Origin: Oscillospiraceae bacterium
GTDB lineage: Bacteria > Bacillota > Clostridia > Oscillospirales > Ruminococcaceae
NCBI GenBank assembly: GCA_017405465.1
Contig: JAFRAJ010000045.1
Span: 1 to 32,160 of the forward strand
Direction: 5' to 3'
Length of the DNA stretch: 32,160 nt
Of this stretch, positions 1-8,431 are shown piece after piece. Numbering within the stretch: position 1 is the first letter of the stretch; every line of letters begins with the position of its first letter. Below the pieces are notes generated by a model. The model was not told where the DNA came from. It was given only the letters and a program-made list of their open reading frames with translations, and searched no databases. The position numbers and the translations under genes are program-made.

Positions 1-167
1 ACATGGATTTCACCTTTTCCTTTCTGCTGTCAACCGTAATACAAATATCTGATCCCTGAACGAATAAATGCAAGTTGCGATCTTGCAGGACTAAAATCAA
101 CTTGCTCCCCGTCACTGTTGCAACAAGCTCTGCACTTCAAGTACCGGCAAAGAACACAAGAATATCG
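1..167. other. Left-edge non-coding stretch
   Basis: No convincing gene is visible on either strand. The only open frame of any length here runs leftward out of the tRNA gene, is Cys- and Arg-rich without a recognisable motif, and has no ribosome site, so it is treated as chance. It may hold the 3' flank of a gene lying outside the window. Confidence 0.4.
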
Positions 168-196
168 TTGACATTGCCTGACCTGTTTGTTAAAAT
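168..196 (+). promoter_or_regulatory. Sigma-A promoter of the tRNA-Leu gene
   Basis: A perfect -35 box TTGACA (168-173) is followed by a 17-base spacer and a -10 box TAAAAT (191-196). The predicted start lies about six bases before the mature tRNA 5' end, which fits a short 5' leader removed by RNase P. Confidence 0.85.
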
Positions 197-209
197 ACAT
201 TTTGCAATT

Positions 210-293
210 GCGAGTGTGCTGGAATAGGCAGACAGGCACGTTTGAGGGGCGTGTGTCCATGACGTACGAGTTCAAGTCTCGTCACTCGCACCA
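210..293 (+). tRNA. trnL: tRNA-Leu (anticodon GAG)
   Basis: The acceptor stem GCGAGTG (210-216) pairs fully with CACTCGC (283-289), followed by discriminator A and an encoded CCA. The anticodon stem CACGT/GCGTG (237-241/249-253) encloses the loop TTGAGGG, placing anticodon GAG at 244-246, which reads CUC and CUU leucine codons. The long variable arm and the T-arm with TTCAAGTC are typical of bacterial class II leucine tRNAs. The gene is a single unit with its own promoter and terminator, not part of a visible tRNA cluster. Confidence 0.95.
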
Positions 294-294
294 G

Positions 295-325
295 AAACCG
301 CACTTCGGTGCGGTTTTTCTTTTTT
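295..325 (+). terminator. Rho-independent terminator of the tRNA gene
   Basis: The stem AAACCGCAC/GTGCGGTTT closes on a TTCG tetraloop, an exceptionally stable loop, and is followed by a T-rich run. It starts one base after the CCA end of the tRNA. Confidence 0.9.
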
Positions 326-391
326 AGCAGAATATCAGAAAAGAACAAATAATATGCAAACTGCCAAGATGTCAGATAAAGGAGATCACTG

Positions 392-1540
392 ATGACCGAC
401 AGAAGAAAAAGATGTTTAGAAGAGTTCAGTAAGACAGGGCTTGACGGCCTGCTGTTCGCGGAAGGGGCAAACTTCCAGTATCTGTCGGAATGTACGTCCT
501 ATTTCTGGCAGCGGGAGTGTATGGGACTGGACGCTCCTGCGGCAGGCAGCCATATCATCCCGGAGAGCGTAATCTACATGGACAGGTACGGGAACACCAC
601 CGTCCTGACTATACCCAGGAACAAGGACCATTTCGATACGACGAAGAACGAAGTTTTGGTGAGCTATATGGATCAGTTCGAAGACGAGCTCAGGCATATC
701 GTTGACGGAAAGAGAATAGGCATCGGAAGGAACTGCGAAGACTGGTTTATAAGAACGCTTAAAGAATTGGATCCTGCAATAGAGACTGTAAGTGCAGAGA
801 GGATATTTGAAGGCGTCAGACGCATCAAGGACGAAAAAGAGATAGCCCAGATGCGCAGGATGGCAAAGTTCACAGACGATGCTGTCATGTACGTCGTGAA
901 GCATATGTATGAAGGAATGACCATGTTCGAATGTGAGAGGGGCATCGTCGATTATGGCCTTGCACATGGCATACAGGATCTTTCCTTCCCTCCGACATGT
1001 GGTTTCAAGACGAGAAATACTGAGAACGCTCAGAATATAGAACCGTTTGAACCCGAGAGAAAACTCGTGCCCGGGACCATGGTGGCTTTCGATATAGGTT
1101 ACATGGATCAGGGTTACTGTTCCGACTGGGGCCGCACGGTCTACTGGGGAAAGGCTCCGGAACTGGTGAAGAACGGATACGCCGCTCTTCAGGCAGCACA
1201 GGTGTACATGATCTCTCAGATAAAGCCGGGAGTCACCCGCTACGGAGATCTGTATTCGTATATCTGCGACAAGGCAGAAGAACTGGGTTATTATCAGTAT
1301 CTGCGCTTCAAGAGGGAAGACAGAGGAGGAAACGGACATCACATAGGAACTGATGTTCACGAGATGCCCTGGCTCACCAGCGATCAGGATCTTGTACTCC
1401 AGCCTGGAATGATCTTCTGTTCTGAGCCCAAGATGTTCTTCCCCAATGAGGGATATATGAGAGTGGAAGACATGATCCTCGTCACAGAGACCGGAGCGGA
1501 ATCACTTACGGCATTCCCGAGAGATCTCTTCGAGATCTGA
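392..1540 (+). CDS. M24-family Xaa-Pro aminopeptidase/dipeptidase-like protein
   Basis: This is a cytoplasmic metallopeptidase of the creatinase/prolidase (M24) fold, 382 residues, the usual length. An N-terminal creatinase-like domain (about 1-140) precedes the pita-bread catalytic domain (about 150-375). All five expected metal ligands are present: D234 (AFDIG), D245 (YCSDWGRTV), H316 in GHHIGTDVHE, E345 (SEP) and E359 (RVED). H323 of the same motif is the usual second histidine. The middle of the motif is GHHIG instead of the common GHGIG. A good ribosome site (AAAGGAG, about eight bases upstream) supports the ATG start. By family it removes N-terminal residues ahead of proline or splits Xaa-Pro dipeptides. 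The exact substrate cannot be read, and some M24 members have lost peptidase activity. It is transcribed alone, ending at a shared convergent terminator. Confidence 0.88.
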   Translation: MTDRRKRCLEEFSKTGLDGLLFAEGANFQYLSECTSYFWQRECMGLDAPAAGSHIIPESVIYMDRYGNTTVLTIPRNKDHFDTTKNEVLVSYMDQFEDELRHIVDGKRIGIGRNCEDWFIRTLKELDPAIETVSAERIFEGVRRIKDEKEIAQMRRMAKFTDDAVMYVVKHMYEGMTMFECERGIVDYGLAHGIQDLSFPPTCGFKTRNTENAQNIEPFEPERKLVPGTMVAFDIGYMDQGYCSDWGRTVYWGKAPELVKNGYAALQAAQVYMISQIKPGVTRYGDLYSYICDKAEELGYYQYLRFKREDRGGNGHHIGTDVHEMPWLTSDQDLVLQPGMIFCSEPKMFFPNEGYMRVEDMILVTETGAESLTAFPRDLFEI

Positions 1541-1555
1541 GATCACAATATACAG

Positions 1556-1596
1556 AAAAACAGCCTTTTCGCATCTGTGATAAGGCTGCTTTTTTA
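1556..1596. terminator. Bidirectional terminator between convergent genes
   Basis: The arms CAGCCTT (1561-1567) and AAGGCTG (1582-1588) form a hairpin flanked by A-runs on the left and T-runs on the right. It is therefore followed by uridines in both directions. It ends the M24 peptidase gene rightward and the long maltodextrin operon leftward. Confidence 0.75.
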
Positions 1597-1643
1597 TTAT
1601 GAGATCAATGACCCGAATACTGTAAGGCTATTCTGTTTCCCGC

Positions 1644-3191
1644 TCATTCGAGAACGGCGAAAGATTGACCTTTCACAGTCAGCTCATCACCGTTTACCGA
1701 GCACTCGCCGATGGAATAGATCACTTTTTTCCCCGCGAACGCCGGATCGCGTATTGTTTCGGAGGCAGAGGATGGATTTACCGCAGCGATAAGACTGCCT
1801 CGTCCGTATACGAATGGATATCTTTCCTTTTCTGCGTATATCACGCTGAAAGGAGCATCTGCCTGCAGATCTGGAAGGCTGTGCCGCAGAGCAATGAGAC
1901 GTTTCGTCTCGTTCAGCAGAGAAAAAGGATCTTTCTCCTGGGATCCTACTGTCGGTGCGTCGTCAGACAGGTCGACCGGCAGGTACAGTTCTGACGCAGG
2001 AGCGTCAGAGAATCCGTGATTGATGCCGCTGTCCCACTGCATCGGAGTCCTGCTTCCTGTGCGCTGATAACCGCCCTCCTTTGTTTTGACGTCCAGGAAA
2101 CGCATTCCTATCTCGTCGCCGTAATAGATAAAGGGAACGCCGGGCATTGTGAGAATGAATGCATATGCAAGCTTGAGCTCGGCCGGAGTCAGAGTGTGAG
2201 CGGGCCTCGGCGTGTCATGGTTGCAGGTGAACATGCTTATATAGCCGCGGTCCTTAGAAATGTTATATTTCGGAAGATAATCATTCAGAAAGCGAAGGAT
2301 GTCTCCGCCGGAATCCTTCTTAAAGAAACTGTGATCTCCGCCTTCCGTTTCCCAGTCCCTGAGCAGAGTGTTGTATCCGTTGCCGTGATGATCAAGGTAG
2401 AAATCCATATGGAAACCGCCAAGGCACAATGCCTGGTAGGGATTGGACCATTCGCTGACCATCGCAGCCTGAGGATAGTCCCTGTCCAGCATGGAACGTA
2501 TATCTGCCCATATGGCTGCTGTGGCGTGCTTGTCGGCGTCATCATTCTTTACCAGAGAATCAGCCATATCAACGCGGAATCCGTCGCATCCGGCGTCAAG
2601 CCAGAAACGCATGATGTCTTTCATCGCTTCTCTGGTAGCCAGAGCTTCGGGAGAATCAGGTGCCGACATCCAGTCCTCAGTCCTGTCGAGCCACCCGTAA
2701 TTCAGCGCAGGCTGGGATGCGAAGAAATTGAGCATGTAGGACCCTGCTCTCTCCTTCATGCCGGAGATATAAGGATGACCTGCGATGCCCTGGAATGCAT
2801 GATCAGTCCAAACATAACGGCCGCTGTATTCGTTAGGCTCGCTTCTGCATGATTCAAGAAACCATTCATGCTGGTCCGAGGTGTGCCCCGGAACGAGATC
2901 CAGCAGCACTTTGATGCCCCGGAAATGAGCTTCATTGAAGAGCCTTATAAGATCCCCGTTGGTACCGTATCTCGGCGCTACTTTTCTGTAATCCCTTATG
3001 TCGTAGCCTGCGTCCATGAAGGGCGAGTCGAAACACGGGTTGATCCACAGCGCGTTGCAGCCTAGCTCCTTAATGTAGTCCAGATGGCGTATTATTCCTT
3101 CTATGTCGCCGATACCATCGGAGTTGGAGTCACTGAACGACTGCGGATAGATCTCGTAGAATACGGCGTTTTTGAGCCATTTAGGTCCCAT
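1644..3191 (-). CDS. GH13 alpha-glucosidase (cytoplasmic)
   Basis: A 515-residue glycoside hydrolase family 13 enzyme without a signal peptide, so presumably cytoplasmic. The (beta/alpha)8 catalytic motifs are all present: region I DLVPGHTSD (from D98), nucleophile D208 in GFRVDMAD, acid/base E247 in MVSEWSN, and transition-state stabiliser D326 in CNHDTPR. A small C-terminal beta domain follows. It is the last gene of the leftward operon, 12 bases after the previous GH13 gene, with a GAGGT ribosome site seven bases before the ATG. Its likely role is to split imported malto- or isomalto-oligosaccharides to glucose. The specificity (alpha-1,4, alpha-1,6, sucrose or trehalose) is not settled by motifs alone. 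Its neighbours, a MalEFGK-type importer, favour maltodextrins. Confidence 0.85.
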   Translation of the reverse strand: MGPKWLKNAVFYEIYPQSFSDSNSDGIGDIEGIIRHLDYIKELGCNALWINPCFDSPFMDAGYDIRDYRKVAPRYGTNGDLIRLFNEAHFRGIKVLLDLVPGHTSDQHEWFLESCRSEPNEYSGRYVWTDHAFQGIAGHPYISGMKERAGSYMLNFFASQPALNYGWLDRTEDWMSAPDSPEALATREAMKDIMRFWLDAGCDGFRVDMADSLVKNDDADKHATAAIWADIRSMLDRDYPQAAMVSEWSNPYQALCLGGFHMDFYLDHHGNGYNTLLRDWETEGGDHSFFKKDSGGDILRFLNDYLPKYNISKDRGYISMFTCNHDTPRPAHTLTPAELKLAYAFILTMPGVPFIYYGDEIGMRFLDVKTKEGGYQRTGSRTPMQWDSGINHGFSDAPASELYLPVDLSDDAPTVGSQEKDPFSLLNETKRLIALRHSLPDLQADAPFSVIYAEKERYPFVYGRGSLIAAVNPSSASETIRDPAFAGKKVIYSIGECSVNGDELTVKGQSFAVLE

Positions 3192-3203
3192 AGATGATAC
3201 CTC

Positions 3204-4832
3204 TTATTTCTGCCCTACAGTCAGTACGGCAATGCTGCATGACGGAAGCGTGAGCAGGTCTTTTTCTTTTGTGATCTTCTCTTCTGAAGTGTTGAGCACT
3301 GCAGCCAGTTCCGTACTTATCCCCAGAGAGGAGAGATCGATGCTGCACTGTTCTTCACCGAAATTCATGGCAATGAGGACGTCACCGTATTCGGTGTTCC
3401 TGCGGAATAAGACTGCGGCAGAATCTGTGCTGAGTTCCGTGCCTTCTGTCTCTCCTCTGGCGATAGACGGGAAAGCTCTCCTCACCCTGATCACCTGTCT
3501 GAACCAGTTGTACAGGGAACTGTCATCCTTGATCTGATCGTTGAGAGAAGGGAACTTCATGGTGACCTCATCCATATCAGGAGGCCCGGAGCACATACCT
3601 TTTGCCTTGGCGTCATCGCTCCAGTACATGGGAGCGCGCTTGTTCTCGTCCTTGCCGGAACCCTTCATGCCGATCTCTTCGCCGTAATACATGAAGGAAC
3701 ATCCCCTCATCAAAAGGCTTACGGCATAAGACATTTTAGTGACCGGCCCTTCATCGACTGCATAGTACCCGGCGCTTCTGGCCATATCATGGTTGGTATA
3801 GAACGGAGCATCTGTGAAATCCGGATTCTTCGCTTCGAAAGCTTCTTCCGAGTATTCCATGGCTCTTACCAGATCAGAAGCTTTCAAAAAGCCTGACACC
3901 GCGTTTCTTACATAACCTTCATTGCCGGAGAATGGGAAATTGAAAAGGGAGTCTATACCACTGGAATACAGCTCAGCGATATTGTTCCTGTCTGTCCATG
4001 CCTCACCGACTATATAGCAGTCCTGCTTTATGCTCCTGCACAAGTCGCAGAACCATCTCAGGAACTGGGTATTGGCCGGCGCGTTGCCTGTATGGTACGA
4101 GGTGGTAGCGTCAAGACGGAATCCGTCCACTCCTTTATCCAGCCAGAACTTGACGATATCAGTTATCTCGCTGCGCACGTCATCGGAGTCCAGATTGAGA
4201 TCAGGCATCCCGGACCAGAACTGGGCTTCATAGTACCAGTTCGTGTCTTCCACAGGGGCATATTTGTCCTGAGGCTGTCTGGAGAAGTTGTAGTAACTGA
4301 AGTACTTGCAGTAGGAAGGATCCGGACCCCAGTCAGGGGGCAGTTCATGAAGATAATCAGATGCTTTCCTGAACCACTCGTGATCGACTGCCGTGTGGTT
4401 GAGCACCAGGTCCATCAGGACGCGGATGCCTCTTTTGTGGCATTCGCTGAGCAGTTTCTCGTAATCCTCCAATGTCCCGAAAGCGGGATCGATGGAGTAA
4501 TAGTCAGTGACATCATATTTATGATACGAGGGAGAAGGATGCACCGGCGTGATCCAGATCTGGTCGAAACCCAGATCCTGGATATAGTCCAGTTTGGATA
4601 TGATGCCTTTCAGGTCTCCTGTGCCGTCTCCGTCGGAATCACAGAAAGACCAGGGGAATATCTCATATGTTGTGCGGCAGAAATCGTCCGTTTCGACCGG
4701 TTTCAGCTTTCTGTTGAACGAATACATCTGCAGTCCGCTCCTGCTTTTGCCGCAAAGCAAGAGAACTGCTGCCGCGGCACATACCGCGAGCAGCAGCGAG
4801 CAGATCAGTAATAATCTTTTTCTCTTTGTCAT
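3204..4832 (-). CDS. GH13 alpha-amylase-type enzyme with N-terminal membrane anchor
   Basis: A 542-residue GH13 enzyme. An N-terminal basic segment and hydrophobic stretch (about 5-28) predict a signal anchor. The cysteines there lack a proper lipobox (LAVC and LLLC), so it is probably membrane-anchored and not a lipoprotein. Catalytic residues: region I DLVLNHT (D141, H146), nucleophile D241 (GFRLDAT), acid/base E277 (VGEAW), D349 (TNHDM). The ATG is chosen because it overlaps the malG stop by four bases (ATGA); a longer upstream reading would run deep into malG. It probably trims starch or maltodextrin outside the cell to feed the adjacent importer. The product range is not predictable. Confidence 0.83.
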   Translation of the reverse strand: MTKRKRLLLICSLLLAVCAAAAVLLLCGKSRSGLQMYSFNRKLKPVETDDFCRTTYEIFPWSFCDSDGDGTGDLKGIISKLDYIQDLGFDQIWITPVHPSPSYHKYDVTDYYSIDPAFGTLEDYEKLLSECHKRGIRVLMDLVLNHTAVDHEWFRKASDYLHELPPDWGPDPSYCKYFSYYNFSRQPQDKYAPVEDTNWYYEAQFWSGMPDLNLDSDDVRSEITDIVKFWLDKGVDGFRLDATTSYHTGNAPANTQFLRWFCDLCRSIKQDCYIVGEAWTDRNNIAELYSSGIDSLFNFPFSGNEGYVRNAVSGFLKASDLVRAMEYSEEAFEAKNPDFTDAPFYTNHDMARSAGYYAVDEGPVTKMSYAVSLLMRGCSFMYYGEEIGMKGSGKDENKRAPMYWSDDAKAKGMCSGPPDMDEVTMKFPSLNDQIKDDSSLYNWFRQVIRVRRAFPSIARGETEGTELSTDSAAVLFRRNTEYGDVLIAMNFGEEQCSIDLSSLGISTELAAVLNTSEEKITKEKDLLTLPSCSIAVLTVGQK

Positions 4833-5698
4833 CCCTTGACGGCTCCTGACATTCCTTCGACGTAGAATCTCTGCATGTAGATGAATAGAATTGCGATCGG
4901 TATCGAGATGATGACAGCTCCTGCAGCGAAGCATGTGTACCACTGATACAGATATTCCTTCTGAAGCATGTTCCACAGTCCGATCGCTACTGTGAACTGA
5001 TCGGCGTTTGCACGGCATATTACCTTGGCAAAGACGAAGTCCACCCATGGAGCTATGAATGATGTCATCACGGTGTATATGACTATTGGCTTGGACAGAG
5101 GCATGGTGATCTGGGTGAACACCTGCCACTGTGTGGCGCCGTCTATCACGGCTGCCTCATCTACTGACTTCGGGATCGTGTCGAAGAATCCTTTGGCTAT
5201 CTGGAACCCAAGCCCCGTACAGGCTGAATAGACGATTATCAGTCCCAGACGAACGGCGGAGCCTTCTGTGAGTCCCATTGACTTGAGTATGAAGTACTGG
5301 GCTACCATCGCCATGAAGCCGGGGAAGAGCCCCAGGATCATCGCGATGTTCATGTATGTCTTGCGGAAGCCGAAACGCATCCGGCTCAGCGAATAAGCTA
5401 CTGAAAGCACGAAGAACGTGCTGACTATGCAGCAGATCACCGCTATGATGAAGGTGTTCCAGAACATCTTAGGGAAGTTCAGGACATTTCTGTCGGTGAA
5501 GAGCTTGATGTAGTTGTCCAGGGTGTAGGCCTGGGGCAGGAAGGTGTTGGTATAGGCACCTTTCTCGGCGCGGAAACTGGTCAGAACGATCCATATTATG
5601 GGCAGGACCCATATGACCGCGAGAACTGCCAGGAGGAGGTGAACCAGGAAATTAACCGCTCTTTTGCGGGGACTGAGTTTGTTCTTCTCGAGTTCCAT
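4829..5698 (-). CDS. malG: Maltodextrin ABC transporter permease, MalG type
   Basis: A 289-residue inner-membrane permease with six predicted membrane segments. The cytoplasmic EAA loop that docks on the ATPase is clear (DEAAVIDGATQWQVF, then MPLSKP). By family it forms the translocation pore with MalF. The start is ambiguous: an ATG at 5698 overlaps the malF stop by one base, and a GTG at 5701 overlaps it by four. Both lie within range of the GAGGAGG ribosome site in the end of malF. The ATG is preferred here, and the choice changes the protein by one residue. The 3' end overlaps the start of the anchored GH13 gene by four bases. Substrate assignment to maltodextrin rests on the two GH13 genes downstream. 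Confidence 0.87.
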   Translation of the reverse strand: MELEKNKLSPRKRAVNFLVHLLLAVLAVIWVLPIIWIVLTSFRAEKGAYTNTFLPQAYTLDNYIKLFTDRNVLNFPKMFWNTFIIAVICCIVSTFFVLSVAYSLSRMRFGFRKTYMNIAMILGLFPGFMAMVAQYFILKSMGLTEGSAVRLGLIIVYSACTGLGFQIAKGFFDTIPKSVDEAAVIDGATQWQVFTQITMPLSKPIVIYTVMTSFIAPWVDFVFAKVICRANADQFTVAIGLWNMLQKEYLYQWYTCFAAGAVIISIPIAILFIYMQRFYVEGMSGAVKG

Positions 5699-7044
5699 CA
5701 CATAAATGCCTCCTCATTCTTGTAGGAGCCGGAGTTCCTGTACGTGATCAGGGTCACGATGGTCAGGATCACGAAGGTCATGATGCCTATTACGGCTCCG
5801 AGGTTGTAGTACTGTTGGTCAACAGTGAGCTTGTACAGCCATGTGACCAGAAGATCTGTCTGTCCGGCAGTGTCGCCCACGAAGGTGGGGCCGCCTCCGG
5901 AGAGCAGGTAGATGACGTTGAAGTTGTTGATGTTGCCTACGAAGCTGGTGATCAGATACGGAGTAGTGACGAACAGCATGTAGGGCAGGGTTATGCTGAA
6001 GAATATCTTTACCGGACCTGCTCCGTCCATCCTGGCAGCTTCATAGAGCTCTGCAGGGATGTTCTGCAGTATTCCGGTGACCTGCAGCATCGTGTACGGG
6101 ATTCCTATCCACAGGTTGATCACGATGATGGTGATCTTTGCCCAGGTAGCATTAGTCCAGAAGGGAAGAGGGGACGAGATAAGTCCCAGGTTCGTCAGCA
6201 GTACGTTGACGGCTCCGGAAGGCTGGAGCATGATGTTCATGATCATCAGTGTTACGAACTGGGGCACTGCTATCGACAGTACGAAGCAGAAGCGCCAGAA
6301 ACCCTTCCATTTGGTATCCTTGCGGTTGATGATCATCGCGAGCACCATTCCGAGGATGTAGTTGAGGAAAGTGGCGAATATCGCCCATACGATCGTCCAT
6401 CCAAGGACGTGCCAGAACTGTTTTCCTATATTGCCGTTGAGTGAGAGCACTCTTGAGAACTGGTGAAGTCCGTCCCAGTCGAACAGCATGAGGTGCTCGT
6501 CCTCTTTGGAATATGTAGTGAATGCCATGGAGATCATGTAGACCAGCGGCACGATGTTGAATATCAGGATCCCTAGGCAGGGCAGTGACATCAGAGTGAT
6601 GTGGAGATTGTTGTTGAACAGGCTCTTCACGTCGTCTTTGAGAGTCGGGATATGTTCACCGTTCTCTTTTTTCAGCTGGAGACGGTATGCGTGCCTTAAC
6701 TGCAGCACCCAAAGCGCTACAATACCTGCTATTACGAAGCAGGTGATGACTCCTTCCAGCAGGATGAGCTGAGAGTTGTCTCCGGCAGTATATTCATATA
6801 CCTGTTTTGCCTCGTTCCATACCTCGCCCTGTTCCACTGTACCGAGGCTAGGGAGCATGGCAAGCCTGTGTATTCCTGTACCGGCCATATAGACGATGAA
6901 CGCTATCTCCAGTATCAGGATCAGCAGACCCTTGACCAGCTGTCCGCGGGCTGCAATGCCTAAGCCCATAACAATCATGGAGAGTCTTGTCAGAAGATCT
7001 CCGTTCTTTATGGCGCCGGCTGTGCTGATGCGTCTTTCTTCCAT
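5698..7044 (-). CDS. malF: Maltodextrin ABC transporter permease, MalF type
   Basis: A 448-residue permease, partner of MalG. It has extra N-terminal membrane segments (about 20-60 and 95-120) before the core six-helix domain, as in Gram-positive MalF/MdxF proteins. The EAA loop is ELYEAARMDGAGPVKIFF followed by TLPYM. The ATG at 7044 is chosen because a GGAG lies nine bases upstream. A 29-codon longer reading would have to be translated through a strong hairpin in the malE-malF gap. The gene begins 103 bases after malE, the largest gap in this operon and one occupied by that hairpin. The product sits in the cytoplasmic membrane and couples to the MalK-type ATPase. Confidence 0.86.
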   Translation of the reverse strand: MEERRISTAGAIKNGDLLTRLSMIVMGLGIAARGQLVKGLLILILEIAFIVYMAGTGIHRLAMLPSLGTVEQGEVWNEAKQVYEYTAGDNSQLILLEGVITCFVIAGIVALWVLQLRHAYRLQLKKENGEHIPTLKDDVKSLFNNNLHITLMSLPCLGILIFNIVPLVYMISMAFTTYSKEDEHLMLFDWDGLHQFSRVLSLNGNIGKQFWHVLGWTIVWAIFATFLNYILGMVLAMIINRKDTKWKGFWRFCFVLSIAVPQFVTLMIMNIMLQPSGAVNVLLTNLGLISSPLPFWTNATWAKITIIVINLWIGIPYTMLQVTGILQNIPAELYEAARMDGAGPVKIFFSITLPYMLFVTTPYLITSFVGNINNFNVIYLLSGGGPTFVGDTAGQTDLLVTWLYKLTVDQQYYNLGAVIGIMTFVILTIVTLITYRNSGSYKNEEAFM

Positions 7045-7091
7045 GATCTCATTCTCCAAAATAACAGATATGCAGACCGATGTTGCTGTGA

Positions 7092-7121
7092 AAGGGGACC
7101 GGACCGTGATCCGGTCCCCTT
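7092..7121 (-). other. malE-malF intergenic hairpin (partial terminator or mRNA stabiliser)
   Basis: A perfect 12-bp stem (AAGGGGACCGGA/TCCGGTCCCCTT) closes a six-base loop between malE and malF. On the transcribed strand it is followed by only three T residues, so full termination is unlikely. In maltose-type operons an element here usually protects malE mRNA or lowers downstream expression, giving excess binding protein. That role is inferred. Confidence 0.75.
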
Positions 7122-7147
7122 CTTTGTTCAAACCTTAAGTGTCAGGT

Positions 7148-8368
7148 TTACTGAACTGCTGCCTCGTTCATGGCTTTGTTCATGGCTTCGGTCTTTTCTG
7201 CAGCATTGTCGTGAGTGACTGTCTTGGCAACGATCTCTTCACCCATTGACTGTGCAGGACCCCAGTACAGACCCATGTCGGCCACGACGGGCTGAACGAT
7301 GGAAGCCCAGTCCATGGTATCCATCTGAGCCTGGGCGAGAGCGTCATTGTTGACCTTTACGCCGAGGTCGGTGGGGATGGTGTTGCGCAGATCATAGTGA
7401 TCTTTCTGGGCAGATGTGCTTCCGAGGTAGAGAGCCAGAGCTACGCAGATCTCCGGATGCTCTTTATAGAGAGCGGTCGCGGGGTTGACGCCTATGGCTT
7501 TGGTGCCTGCGAAGGACTTCATCTGCTTGAGAGAACCGCCGAGGTCGATGGAGGGAGCGGGACGGATGCCGAGGTTGTCGCCGTAAGCGTCAACAGCCTT
7601 CTGATAGTCCCAGGTGCCGGAGAAGAACGCTTTTGCGTCAGCGGCACTTCCCACATCTCCGTTACGGAAGTTGGGGTTGGCAGCAAGATCTACGAGGTAA
7701 TTGGTCACTTCAACAGCCTTGTCGCCGCTGAAATCGATGCCTGCTGCGTTGTTCGTTCCGTCAGCTCCGAAGAGAGTGCAGCCGTTGGCTACATAGAAGG
7801 AAGCGAGGTACCAGGAGTTGGTGAGCGGGAAGGCTACAGGAGCCTTGGCGAGCATGGCGTCGAGGGACTTGGCATCTTCTTCTGTGAAGGCGCTCTTGTC
7901 ATAGAACATGAACCATGTGTTGCCTGTAAAGGGCACGCCGTAGAAGGAGCCTTCATAAACGACAGTGTTGTAGGATGTGGCGCTGTTGTTCGCTTTGATG
8001 GCGTCGACTGTGCTTCCGCCGAGCTTTGCGATGGCATTTGCCTTTACCAGATCCGGGATCTGGTCGTTGGCGAACATATAGACGTCCGCGGCTGCGCTGG
8101 GGTCGGTGGTCACGTTGGTCTTGGCGTCACCTTCCGAGCATACGCCGTATTTGAAAGTGATCTCCCATTCAGGATGCTCCGCGGCGAATTTCTCGCACTC
8201 GGTCTGGAGCCACTTTCCGTTATCGTCGGACTGGTCTTCCTGAGGACCCCACACTGTAACGGTGACTGCGGTCTTCTCAGGTTCCTCTTCCTTCTTGCCG
8301 CAGCCTGCGAGCATCGTCATGAGCATCAGGACTGTGAGAAGAAGGGCAAAGAATTTTTTGGATTTCAT
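7148..8368 (-). CDS. malE: Maltodextrin-binding lipoprotein, MalE type
   Basis: A 406-residue extracellular sugar-binding lipoprotein of the family 1 (MalE-like) fold. The signal peptide is basic, then hydrophobic, and ends in the lipobox LAGC with the lipidated Cys at 23. A charged linker (KKEEEPE) follows. The mature protein keeps family features such as the VTVWGPQ strand at the start and a TGNTWFMFYDKSAF hinge region. It captures substrate at the outer membrane face and delivers it to MalFG. An AGGGGG ribosome site sits about seven bases before the ATG. It lies between two hairpins (7092-7121 and 8406-8421), which may raise its mRNA level. Sugar identity is inferred from the operon, not from binding residues. 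Confidence 0.87.
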   Translation of the reverse strand: MKSKKFFALLLTVLMLMTMLAGCGKKEEEPEKTAVTVTVWGPQEDQSDDNGKWLQTECEKFAAEHPEWEITFKYGVCSEGDAKTNVTTDPSAAADVYMFANDQIPDLVKANAIAKLGGSTVDAIKANNSATSYNTVVYEGSFYGVPFTGNTWFMFYDKSAFTEEDAKSLDAMLAKAPVAFPLTNSWYLASFYVANGCTLFGADGTNNAAGIDFSGDKAVEVTNYLVDLAANPNFRNGDVGSAADAKAFFSGTWDYQKAVDAYGDNLGIRPAPSIDLGGSLKQMKSFAGTKAIGVNPATALYKEHPEICVALALYLGSTSAQKDHYDLRNTIPTDLGVKVNNDALAQAQMDTMDWASIVQPVVADMGLYWGPAQSMGEEIVAKTVTHDNAAEKTEAMNKAMNEAAVQ

Positions 8369-8405
8369 TTGTTTTCCCCCTAAGGTTTGTGTTGTTTTTA
8401 TTTTT

Positions 8406-8421
8406 ACCGGGAATTCCCGGT
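8406..8421. repeat. Perfect 16-bp palindrome before malE
   Basis: The sequence ACCGGGAATTCCCGGT is a perfect inverted repeat in the 63-base malK-malE gap. On the transcribed (minus) strand it is followed by A residues, so it is not a standard terminator. It could fold as a hairpin (ACCGGG, AATT loop) at the 5' end of a processed malE message, or be a protein-binding site. Confidence 0.6.
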
Positions 8422-8431
8422 TATAAACTTA

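Noticed and set aside
210..293. tRNA-Leu as an integration site of a mobile element
   Set aside because: No integrase gene and no repeat of the tRNA 3' end were noticed downstream, and the following genes look like core metabolism.
416..1360. Long open frame (314 codons) on the minus strand inside the M24 peptidase gene
   Set aside because: It lies fully antisense to a gene with all catalytic residues, has no ribosome site and no recognisable motif.
2016..2852. 278-codon plus-strand frame inside the cytoplasmic GH13 gene
   Set aside because: It is antisense to conserved GH13 catalytic motifs and has no promoter, ribosome site or domain of its own.
7397..8383. 328-codon plus-strand frame opposite malE
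   Set aside because: It mirrors malE codon structure (Gly/Val/Glu-rich), shows no motif and would run through the malE signal peptide and ribosome site.
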